Origin: Onthophagus taurus
Lineage: Eukaryota; Arthropoda; Insecta; Coleoptera; Scarabaeidae
DNA: 64,000 nt
Direction: 5' to 3'
Assembly (NCBI RefSeq): GCF_036711975.1
Contig: NC_091968.1
Coordinates: 744,001-808,000, forward strand
Positions 24,360 through 33,633 of the stretch are shown here, piece after piece; position 1 is the first letter of the stretch; every line of letters starts with the position of its first letter. A program made the translations under genes and the position numbers. The notes beneath the pieces are model-generated. The model worked only from the letters and a program-made list of their open reading frames with translations, made no database searches and was not told the DNA's origin.

Positions 24360-24443
24360 ATGTCCGAGCATGTCTCTAAACGTAAGTTATAAAAAAAAAT
24401 GTAAACAAGATTTATAGACGTTTCGTTATATTTCTTGATTTAG
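24360..24443 (+). promoter_or_regulatory. 5'UTR intron and possible upstream reading frame of adipose
   Basis: A 62-base GT-AG intron is predicted at 24382-24443 (donor CGTAAGT, acceptor GATTTAG directly before the start codon). The exon before it holds an ATG at 24360. If spliced, this upstream frame would run about 20 codons into the main coding region and overlap its start, which could dampen translation. This is a model from splice signals only. Confidence 0.45.
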
Positions 24444-26344
24444 ATGTATCGCCCCTCGGTTTCTACATCCGAATCGAATCGTAATATCGTCAATCTTTTA
24501 AGCAGCCGTCAAAAGGACGCGAATAAAGCCAAAAAGGTCGAGCAAAACTGTCAGTTTACGGAGCCTTTAATTCGTCGACTTGGACTTGAAAAAGAGCTTG
24601 AAGGGCATCAGGGTTGTGTTAATTGTCTTGAGTGGAGCTCAGATGGGCGGTGAGAAAGTTTAAGAAAAAGAGGGTTAAGAAGGAAATTTTTTTTTGTTAT
24701 TTTAGGGTTTTAGCATCAGGTTCAGATGATACCCATGTTCATTTATGGGATCCTTTCCTTCATAAATGTTTAAATATCGTCAAAACTAGTCATATTGGAA
24801 ATATATTTTCTGTTAAAGTGAGTTTTTGATGATGTTTTTGAAAGATAAGATTAAAATTTGGTTTTTTGTAGTTTCTTGGAGATGGTTCATTAATTGCAAC
24901 TGGTGCTGGTGATTGCCGAGTTATAGTGAAATCGGTTGATGATACAAAAGCAAATAGTCCTTTAATTGATTGTAGTTGTCATTTAAATCGGGTTAAAAGA
25001 CTCGCAAAATGCCCAGAACAACCTTTACTTTTTTGGTCAGCAAGTGAAGATGGTTTGGTGATTCAATACGATATCAGAGAATCACATAAATGTAATGTGA
25101 ATAGCAAAGTTTTTATTGATCGTAGCCGATCGAATGAATTAAAATGTATCGCGATTAATCCAACAAAACCCCATCTAATGGCTGTTGGAGCTAACGATTG
25201 TTACGTAAGAATGTACGATCGTAGAATGGTAAAAACAGTGAAATATCGAAATTATCGCCAATCCACATTGAATAATCCCGAAACCATCGGTGTTCAATAT
25301 TTCGCCCCCGGCCACTTAGCTAAAGACAACGTAAAAGAGTTAGGGAATAAATACGCAGCTACTTATGTTGCTTTTAACGCATCCGGTTCGGAATTATTAG
25401 TTAATATGGGCGGGGAACACATTTATTTATTCGATATAAACAATCAGAGAAAAGTTGATGAATTAAAGATCCCCGAAGAATTCAAAGACGAAAAATTAGG
25501 GAAAAGAAAAATAAATTCAGAGTTATTCGCAAATTTATGCATTGAGAAAGGGTTAAAATTGTTTCAAAGAAATTGGATAGGCGATATGTATCAAGCAGCA
25601 CGATATTATTTATTAGCAATACAACAAAAACCTGAACAACCCAAACTTTACCTTTCATTAATAAACTGTTTAGTACATTTAAAGTGGCTAAAAGAAACGG
25701 AATCGTGGTTATCAAGTTATAAAAAAAAGTTTCCCGAAGAGGACCCAAAATTAACTCAAATAATCGAAGAAGCAATCGAAGGAATGAAATCAACCATCAA
25801 CTCAAATCCGAACGAATCCTCCAATAACAACAATTTCGGCCAATTTTGTGAAAACTACGAATTTATAAGCGACGTTGAGAAAGAATTGAGACAAGAATCG
25901 CGAGATTTTGAACTAAGATTTGTGGGGCATTGTAACACGACGACGGATATTAAAGAAGCCAACTTTTTAGGTGAAGATGGAAATTTTGTTTGTGCCGGTT
26001 CCGACGATGGTTTAATTTTTATTTGGGATCGTAAATCGACGGAGGTTTTAACGGCTTTAACGGGAGATACTTCGATCGTTAATTGCGTCCAACCGCATCC
26101 TAGCGCTTGCTTTTTAGCGTCGAGTGGAATTGATCCTGCCGTGAAACTTTGGGCGCCCAAGAAAGAAGATGGGATAAAAAATCCTCATAAAATATCCGAA
26201 ATTCCTAAAATGATCGAAGTGAATCAAATGAGGATGTCGATGGATCCCTTTGAAACAATGATGGTGAACATGGGTTATCGAGTTCGGTATGGAAACGCTG
26301 ATAATTCACCGAATTCGGCTCAAACGATTTGCCGCGCTAGTTAA
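24444..26344 (+). CDS. adp: Adipose/WDTC1 (DCAF9) WD40-TPR protein, three coding exons
   Basis: Exons are 24444-24649, 24706-24817 and 24872-26344, giving 596 residues; fly adipose and human WDTC1 are slightly longer. The N-terminal WD40 repeats start with ELEGHQGCVNCLEWSSDGR and VLASGSDDTHVHLWDP and continue with GLVIQYDIRES and CYVRMYDRRM. A TPR region lies near residues 325-395 (FANLCIEKGLKLFQRN, AARYYLLAIQQKPEQP). Two C-terminal WD40 repeats follow (FVCAGSDDGLIFIWDRK, CFLASSGIDPAVKLW). The family acts as a substrate receptor of CUL4-DDB1 ubiquitin ligase and represses fat storage. The YDIR and YDRR repeat ends fit a DDB1-binding DWD box. The reading frame is intact. Part of exon 3 is duplicated at 28285-28550. 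Confidence 0.93.
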
Positions 26345-26814
26345 CTGTCGCTAGGGATTGTCTCTCCGCGTTAGGGAAAAGAAAACGCATTTTTTTTCTT
26401 GTGTAAATTTATACATTTCTTGTTATAGCCTAGAAGATATTTATATTAGGTTTTAATTAAATGTAAATATTCTATGGAAAAGAGGATGAGATGAAAAACG
26501 GAAAAAAACGGAAATATCATCAATTCTTATCTCTAAATTGTTGTTTTCTCTTATATTTTTCGATAAATATATCTTTGTAAAGATTCACGTTATTTATATT
26601 ACTTAAAATCTCGGCCCATATTTTTTTTTTTTATTTCAACTTTGTTATTTACATCTTAATGGTTTATTTTAAGTCTTTATTTACTCTTTATTAATTTTTT
26701 TTTTGTATTTTGTGATAAATCGATGTATATATGTTTTTTTTTCTAATAAAAAAATCCAAGTTATTTATATTTTAATTATTAATAATTATTTATGCCCACA
26801 TTTATGTCCATTTA
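26345..26814 (+). other. 3'UTR of adipose with poly(A) signal
   Basis: AT-rich sequence after the stop codon. AATAAA at 26745-26750 is a likely cleavage signal. No other feature is seen before the hairpin repeats start near 26815. Confidence 0.5.
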
Positions 26815-27010
26815 CGTCCAGCCATGTTAAAAGACGCACAGCTAAACACAAATGTTTCTAGTTCTAGGTGTAATGTTAATTCTAGTGACAGTGCAAGTGT
26901 AAAACTAGAACTAACACTATACCTAGAAGTAGAATCATTCGGATTTAGCCGTCTTTAGAGACGTGTGGCTAAAGCCAAATGATTCTAGTTCTAGGTATAG
27001 TGTCAGTTCT
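26815..27010. repeat. Palindromic hairpin repeats, left half of cluster 2
   Basis: Two hairpin units of the CATTCGG(G)TTTAGCCG family with the CTAGAACTAACACTA linker. The block is interrupted by the LTR element at about 27015 and resumes at 28027. Confidence 0.85.
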
Positions 27011-27014
27011 ACAT

Positions 27015-28022
27015 TGTGGCGTTGCACATATTCCCTGCCACATTGATTTTAGTTACTTTTTCAAAAAATCAAGCAATCAGTTATTTTACGTTACTATGTA
27101 TAAATTCATTTCTTTATTATTGAATAGACTTCATCAAAAAAGGAAGTCAATTATTTTATTTTCAAAATACAAAATCTTTTTCTGAAAATACTGGTTATAT
27201 TATTTTATAATATGTGAGAAGCCCCCACATATTTTGGTGACCCCGACGTGATTGGAATAAAATACATTAAATTGCCACCACATATTTTGTTGCAGCGTTG
27301 TTGGAATAGGAAAATCATTAATGATCTTAACACGTTGCTCAGAAGGAAGAATACCTTCTGGAGTTATATGATGGCCTAAAAAAAATCGAGAGAATTGACA
27401 CCAAAAATACATTTTGAAGGTTTGACGTTAATGCCATAATTGTCAAGTCGTTCAAAAAGTTGTGTCAAATGAATTAAATGTTCCTCTTCATTTTTGCATT
27501 ATAGCAAATGGCGTTACTTGTTGTTTTCGAGCAAGGTTTATATATTAAAGGTTGTCTAAGTTCCTACGCTGCAATACTTTGATTTTAGTTTGTGGGCGAG
27601 GGGCAAGGGCAGGAGTGTTTCGTGACGTAAGCGATCACGGATTGCGCACGCAACCTCTTGGCCATGTGGTGCTCTATGCATTTGTTTAATTTGAATTGCT
27701 TGGCGGTATTATTTTCCACATGTGACGTAATGCGCAGTATGGTTGCGTACGATCCTAGACAACCTCTTATATATAAACCTTGGTTTTCGAGGGGGGGAGT
27801 ATCTATGGCGTTGCATATATTCCCTGCCACATTGATTTTACTTTCTTTTTCAAAAAATCAAGCAATCAGTTATTTTACGTTACTATGTATAAATTCATTT
27901 TTTTATTATTGAATAGGAATAGACCATCAAAAAAGGAAGTCAATTATTTTATTTTCAAAATACAAAATCTTTTTCTGAAAATACTGGTTATATTATTTTA
28001 TAATATGTGGGAAAACCCCCAC
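27015..28022 (+). mobile_element. Broken LTR retroelement fossil, CsRn1-like Ty3/gypsy kin
   Basis: Two direct repeats of about 215 bases (27015-27230 and 27806-28022) look like LTRs. The first is followed by TGGTGACCCCGACGTGA, the tRNA-Trp-type primer site used by the CsRn1 group. Between them are only ~570 bases with a gypsy-type reverse transcriptase scrap in opposite orientation. The element is a broken remnant lacking nearly all of its interior, with multiple breaks. The repeats differ by a few percent by eye, so it is moderately old. It inserted into a hairpin repeat; a short ACAT on both sides may be the target duplication. Confidence 0.7.
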
Positions 28023-28026
28023 ACAT

Positions 28027-28285
28027 AGCAACAGTGCTAGAGTAAAACTAGAACTAACACTAGATCTAGAACTAGAATCATTCGGGTTTAACCATCTTAA
28101 GAGACGTACTTATGGTTAAACCCAAATGTTTCTAGTTCTAAGTCTAATGTTAGTTCTAGTAACAGTGTAAATGTAAAACTACAACTAATACTATACCTAG
28201 AACTAGAATCATTCGGGTTTAGCCGTCTTTAGAGACGTGCGGCTATATGTTAGTTCTACATAGTAACAGTGCTAGTGTAAAACTC
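28027..28285. repeat. Palindromic hairpin repeats, right half of cluster 2
   Basis: Two more units of the hairpin family (TCATTCGGGTTTAACC and TCATTCGGGTTTAGCC arms) continue after the LTR element. The repeat ends at GTGTAAAACT, and the duplicated adipose sequence begins at the next bases. Confidence 0.85.
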
Positions 28286-28550
28286 GCCAATCAACTTTGA
28301 GTAATCCCGAAACCATCGGTGTTGAATATTTCGCCCCCAGCCACCTAGCTAAAGATAACGTAAAAGAATTAGGGAATAAATACGCAGCTACTTATGTTGC
28401 TTTTAACGCATCCGGTTCGGAATTATTAGTTAATATGGGCGGCGAACACATTTATTTATTTGATATAAGTGAAAAAGTCGAGAAAAGTCGATGAATTAAA
28501 GATCCCCGAAGAATTCATAGTCGAAAATTAGGAAAATGAAAAATAAATTG
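28285..28550 (+). pseudogene. Partial duplicate of adipose exon 3
   Basis: This segment corresponds to adipose positions about 25257-25515, at roughly 90% identity by eye. It preserves most of the frame (NPETIGVEYFAPSHLAKDN, YVAFNASGSELLVNMGGEH) and then loses it after YLFDIS. It starts exactly at the end of a hairpin repeat and has no start, splice sites or downstream exons. It is a fragment made by segmental duplication, not a second gene. Confidence 0.92.
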
Positions 28551-30815
28551 ATTTGATTTCATAAACTCTTTAAGTTTTTTCAAAAACGATCTCTCGTAAC
28601 GGTCCTCCAACGTTCTTTTATTTCTCCTGGTCGAAATCGATCCATTTATTGCAATACCATTCATAAATTCATCTAAATGTGTTGATTTCTGCAATATAAT
28701 AATAATTAATAAAAAAAATATATATATACAGTGTGTCCCCGAATTGTGTCCTTGTAAGGTATAATTGAGGATACATTTTTGAATTCAAATTCCATCTTTT
28801 GCAATTAAAGTCTGGATGTCATAAAACGAAATATAACCAAGTTTTACGTCAAATGTCTTCAAAGTACCAAAGTTAACGCAAGAAGTTTGTTAACCGTTGC
28901 AGGTAAGGTGGTCTTTCTGAGCAATATACAACAAAAGTTAATTAAGATAAAATCTTTGTTGTGTTCAATTATAGCGATATGCCGAATTTTATTAATTTAG
29001 GATATAAAAGCAAATGCAGATTTTTAAATCATAAGATTAACAAAACATTTTCGATCTAAACTAAATTAACGTAAAAGCTTATTCAATGATACCACCACCA
29101 ACACTTACACATAATTCAGCCCTTTTCCGACATTGTTTATAACTTTTTCTAATACGGTCCAACGGAATTTCCCTAATAACAGTTTCTTTGACTTCTTGGC
29201 GGCCATGGTTGCGGACCATATCTACCAATCCATTTTTTTCCAAATAACGTATTTAATTAATTTCTAATTAAAATGGTGGAATGTGGGCCGCAACCATCTT
29301 GTTAAAAATATAATTTATTACGTTTTTCTAAATCCACGCCGTGAAGATAATTAAATAAACAATTTTCTAGTATTTCCAAATATCGGTGTTGATTCAAATT
29401 GCCGTTTATGAAGTAAGGCCCAATAACACCGTCCCACGAAAGAGCACTACCACACATTCACTTTCTGGGAATACTGGCGTTTACAAGCTATGCGATAATG
29501 TGGATTAGTCTTTGACAAGAATCGACAATTTTGTGATGTAACCACTCCATTAGTGGTGAACGATGCTTCGTCCGAAAATATTGTTTTTTAAAAAAGTTGT
29601 CTTTCAAAATTTTGTACCCAAGCCACGAACAATAATCTAAACATTTTGCTTCATCACCTAATTCGATAGTGTGGTTAAATTTTGGTTAATACGGCAATAG
29701 TTTATTTTCTCGATAAATTCTTTGTAAATGGGATTTAATTATACCGACTTTTTCTTAACGACACCTTACCGTAATCCCTTGCGTTCGTTACTGCAACAAT
29801 CGACACCGCATCATGTTCATCTAAAAGTTTTTCCTCAAAAAGCAAAAAACTAAAAACTACTTAAACCTGCAATGTAACTAATGTTCCCCAATCCATAGCA
29901 CTGCATTTTATGTTGTAATGTAAACATGATCAATTAATATTTGATAATAGGCTAAAGCTAAGCTATCAAATGATAATTGTTAGTTTACTCAGATTATTTG
30001 TTTTTATTGTAAAACGGAATATTAGAAAAAAAATTTCAAGAAAAATTCAAATGCGTCAAATTGACGCATTTACAGTTTATTTTTTTTAAATAAATAAACA
30101 TAAATACATACATTGTGGTATTTATTGTTTCATCTGTATGCAAATACATACTTGAGATTACAGCCAATTAAAACTCATAGGTCAATTTTAAGGATGATTA
30201 TCTTTTACTTATATCACAATACGATTCTTTTTCTAAAGTTAAATTGCAATTAAAGTGGAAATACCAATCTAATCGGTTTTTAGTGATCCATAATTAAAAA
30301 ATACGATTAAAACTGATCGTCAACAAAACATACCGTGCTTGCGTTTGGGTTTTCAGCTCGCTATTAATCTTCATCGAAATGTCAACTGGAAAAGTAACAA
30401 TATTGTGCGTTGCACTTTTATTCGGTTTGCTTTTGTTGGTCGAAGAAGGAGATGGTATCAAATGCGTTTGCATGAATTGGAGAAATTGTCACGGTGACAT
30501 CAACAACGAGTAAGTTAATTATTAGTAACTTAATTCAAAAATTATTGATTGCGTTGAATCGTTTCAGCGTTCATTGCCCGATGGGTTATATTAATGTTTG
30601 TTGTGTTACGCCAGAGCAAAAAGTGTGGTTTACTGATAATAATGAGACTGATAAAAAGGAATAATATTAATGTTTACCTGATTGAGTCGTTTTCTTTTCA
30701 ACCTCCATATCCGATAAATCCAATAACCCTTCACCCAAATTTATCGACATTTTTACAACATCGAAAACCTTAATGTTAAAATGTTGCATCATGCTTCGTT
30801 TGGTTTCAGGAAGCA
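28515..30815 (-). CDS. Unrecognised minus-strand gene, two visible exons
   Basis: Exon A at 30815-30678 has a CTTTTAAG acceptor and a CAG/GTAAAC donor. It encodes LPETKRSMMQHFNIKVFDVV and KMSINLGEGLLDLSDMEVEK. Exon B begins at 28672 after CATTTAG. It continues in frame with DEFMNGIAINGSISTRRNKR and TLEDRYERSFLKKLKEFMKS, and stops at 28515. The last ~12 codons come from the adipose duplicate, so the original 3' end was probably lost or replaced. An alternative acceptor (TTGCAG at about 28685) would give a stop after six codons. I do not recognise the protein; charged, helical composition is all that can be said. Earlier exons were not found. The intron contains the clip-peptide gene on the other strand and a mariner remnant. 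It may be a decaying gene. Confidence 0.45.
28732..29870 (-). mobile_element. Mariner-like remnant inside the intron of the unknown gene
   Basis: A mariner-style terminus (ACAGTGTGTCCCCGAATTG) lies at about 28732. Minus-strand pieces of a transposase are visible: WDGVIGPYFINGNLNQHRY near 29420, QDGCGPHST near 29300, and a C-terminal scrap near 29090 (IRKSYKQCRKRAELCV). The stretch with the third catalytic residue is deleted, and several stops are present. The opposite terminus was not found, so it is truncated at its right end. Confidence 0.7.
30379..30664 (+). CDS. Small secreted clip-like cysteine-rich peptide, two exons
   Basis: Exons are 30379-30509 and 30568-30664, joined by a 58-base GT-AG intron (GTAAGT donor, GTTTCAG acceptor), giving 75 residues. 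Residues 1-26 are a signal peptide with a leucine-rich core. The mature part has six cysteines in the pattern C-x-C-x5-C-x9-C-x7-CC: KCVCMNWRNC, then HCPMGYINVCC. The C-x-C-x5-C start and C-x2-Y-x2-VCC end match the clip domain of PPAF-2-type serine protease homologues, here without a protease domain. The C-terminal ~20 residues are acidic and polar. Clip domains work in prophenoloxidase and Toll cascades; a role for this solitary one is inference. It lies within an intron of the unknown minus-strand gene. TTTTCAG at 30342-30348 could be a 5'UTR acceptor or an initiator. Confidence 0.72.
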
Positions 30816-30899
30816 CTTAAAAGAAACGTAAATATGTGGCAACATTGTATTTGCGTACTACTGTGTAGTAGGTACCGTAATATTTTTTGAATTTTAATC

Positions 30900-31005
30900 T
30901 ATGAAAACATTTTATTCGTGATTTCGTCTAGAGGATTGAGATCGGGAGATCTCGCATGCCATAAGATAGGACCGCCGCGACCACTTCATCTGTTTGGAAA
31001 GTTTA
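30900..31005 (-). mobile_element. Mariner transposase scrap
   Basis: On the minus strand a short frame reads RWSGRGGPI, then WHARSPDLNPLDE, the third-catalytic-residue region of a mariner-type transposase. No termini are seen. It is only ~100 bases long. Confidence 0.6.
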
Positions 31006-31079
31006 TTGGAACAGTTTTTGACATTGTCATTGATTGTCATGCTCTTAATTGATATATGTAAACAAGCATTTGTGTCAAA

Positions 31080-31215
31080 TTGTTAATTGTAATTTTACCA
31101 ACGTAAAAATGCCTAAAAAGCACGTTAAAAATAAAAAGAAAATAAAAGTGAAAAAATTACCCAAAAATGAGTTTTAAATTTTGACGTGACGTCACATTTT
31201 GTGACGTAACGAAGC
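31080..31215 (+). repeat. Dispersed repeat, copy 2
   Basis: It shares the ACGTTAAAAATAAAAAGAAA block and the TGACGTGACGTCAC block with 17250-17420 and, inverted, with 38335-38450. Confidence 0.6.
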
Positions 31216-31270
31216 TTACTTACAACGTATTTAACACAATAGTACGGTTAACACTGGTCTGAGAAAGTAA

Positions 31271-31720
31271 TTTTTTGTAATTCGCGACGGTAATGAAAGC
31301 TATTACAGTGGGTGCTCAAACGGGTGCTGTAATGAGACTCCCAGAGACTCCTTACAGCATCCGATAACCGATGCTGTAATGAGATTTTAGTAACATTTTA
31401 TGGAACCAGTTCAAGTTAGTGACATTGGGTCATTAATTTTTCTAATTGTCAATGTGACAATGTTTGTCTATGGATGTTTAAACACGTTCTTAGCATCGAA
31501 TACAAGGTTCACAATGATGTGGACATTGAACTCTGAGCAATGTCTCTTATTTTGGGAGTGGTACATGAAACATTTTTGTCAGGTGAATACATTTTGTGTT
31601 TTGACAGTTTCTAATTGTCAATTCAAATTTCTATTTTCAAGTGTTACGGTGTTACCAACGATTACATACCTATTTCCCTATATTGTCAAAATTTATTTTA
31701 TTTTTGCGAATTACAAAAAA
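31271..31720 (+). mobile_element. 450-base TIR element with a 107-codon frame, copy 1
   Basis: The ends TTTTTTGTAATTCGC and its inverse GCGAATTACAAAAAA bound the element. The left subterminal part has an inner palindrome (GTGCTGTAATGAGACT and TTACAGCATCC). The open frame at 31400-31723 begins MEPVQVSDIGSLIFLIVNVT and is hydrophobic, with two or three possible membrane helices. The same frame is open in the inverted copy at 52328-52775. About 120 bases on the right (to 31846) are also shared between copies. Confidence 0.7.
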
Positions 31721-31845
31721 TAGCATAAAAAACACGTTTCATAAGACTTAAAGCTCTCATTCATTAAAAACAACTTTTCAACTTGAATTCGTGCATTTCA
31801 AACGTGTCTTTCGAAACTTGCTTTTTAATATACTATTTTGTAATT

Positions 31846-32286
31846 CGCACCGGTAATGAAAGCTATAACAATACTCAAACGGGTGCTGTAATGAGACTCC
31901 TTACAGCATCCGATGCTGTAATGAGATTTTAGTAACATTTTATGAAACCAGTTTAAGTTGGTGACATTGGGTCATTAATTTTTCTTGTTGTCAATATGAT
32001 AATGTTTGTCTATGAATGTTTAAAAACGTTCTTAGCATCGAATACAAGGCCCACAATAATGAGGACATTGAACTCTGAGCAATTTCTCTTATTTTGGGAG
32101 GTGTACATGAAACATTTTTGTCAGGTGAATACATTTTGTGTTTGACAGTTTCTAATTGTCAATCAATTCAAATTTTTATTTTCAAATGTTACGGTGTTAC
32201 CAACTGCTACATACCTATTTCCCTACATTGTCAAAATTTATTTTTTTTTGAGAAAAGAAAAGGATAAAAACGCGAATTACAAAAAA
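31846..32286 (+). mobile_element. 450-base TIR element, copy 2 (in tandem with copy 1)
   Basis: Same ends and interior as copy 1, directly following it. The frame equivalent to the 107-codon one carries stops and a shift here. Confidence 0.7.
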
Positions 32287-32349
32287 TAGCATAAAAAACA
32301 CGTTTCATAAGACTTAACTTTTTACGTTTTTTAATATACTATTTCCACG

Positions 32350-33430
32350 CACACAACACGAATAAAGTAAGTAAAAATTAAATTATTTTCTCAAATTTAA
32401 TGAAAGAATGAAGAACTTTTAGTATTATTGATCTTTTAGTACTTGTAAATATTGCTTTTTGACTAGTACATTAAGATGCATTAGTAAAATACAGTCAATG
32501 AACTAAAATAGATTGCAACCTTAACACTAGAAATAGAAGAAAGATTGTTCTTAATAATATAGCTGTAAATAAGAAATCTCAAAATCGGTTACTAAACTCG
32601 ATTATAACTCAAAAATTAAAATTGATTGGAAAAATCAACCAAGCGTGATCTATCAACACTTACAACCTAGATTCTAGATATAAATATATATTATAGATAG
32701 AAAAAATGTTCAAAACAGATTTTAAAAACAAAAAATTAGAAAATTCTTTGACATTGACATTTCAAATGTTAAAGTTGGTAATATCAGAAAATATTAAAAA
32801 GGAATTTCAAGTTAATGAATTGACCAATCAGGATACACTATTTTTTTACAACGTTTTAGGTTATGTAAAAAGATAAACGTTGACATAACCTCAAAAAAAA
32901 ACTAATTTGAAGAATTTCTCCGATACAAAGAGGAAAAAAATTATAATTAATGATGAAACATCATTTTGATTCCCATTCCTGACAAACCCTTGAATCCCGA
33001 ACCGTGGACTTATTTGTCCTACAACCAACAGACTAAGCTAAGTGTTGTTATTTTCTTTTGATTTATTTTTGTTAATTTAGTTAACAATTCACTTACATTT
33101 AATACGAAAGATAATTTTGAGAGGTTACTCATAACAATTCATTTCATAACTCTTTATTAATTTTTTTTTGTGGTTATGTTGTTACTATTTAAACAAGTTA
33201 TTTTCCCCAATTTGGTGGAATAATAAAATCATTAATCTTAGTTCGTATTAACTAAAATTTAGGAAATTAGTATGAACCGGTTATTACCCTGAGGCTCGCG
33301 CTCGATTAGACTTCACAACGTCGCTAGTTTCAATTGAATTTTTAAAATTAAACAGTTAAATTATTTATTGTTTATTATTTGAGTTTTCAAATTTAATTGA
33401 ACAAAAAACATTAAGTACAGTATATTAGAT
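32350..33430. other. AT-rich stretch with no recognised feature
   Basis: No gene, RNA or repeat recognised. It lies downstream of the minus-strand nuclease-helicase gene and may include part of its 3' region. Confidence 0.45.
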
Positions 33431-33439
33431 TATATAGTA

Positions 33440-33530
33440 GAACTACAATCATTTAGGTTTAGCCGTCTAAAAGAGACGCACTAGAATGTTTCTAGTTCTA
33501 GGTTTAGTGTTAGTTCCAGTTTTAGTAGTT
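33440..33530. repeat. Palindromic hairpin remnant (cluster 3)
   Basis: A single decayed unit (CATTTAGGTTTAGCCGTC, ATGTTTCTAGTTCTAG, GTGTTAGTTCCAG). It lies about 100 bases beyond the stop codon of the nuclease-helicase gene, probably in its 3'UTR. Confidence 0.75.
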
Positions 33531-33633
33531 CCCCAAATATCTGAGATTATGATGCAAATGAGTAAAATTATATGTATACAGTAAACCGCGTATGACTATA
33601 TAAGCGCGTGTATTAGAAGGTAAACTTTTTAAA

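Noticed and set aside
28285-28550. A second functional adipose gene
   Set aside because: Only ~260 bases of exon 3 are present, without start, splice sites or the rest of the WD40/TPR structure.
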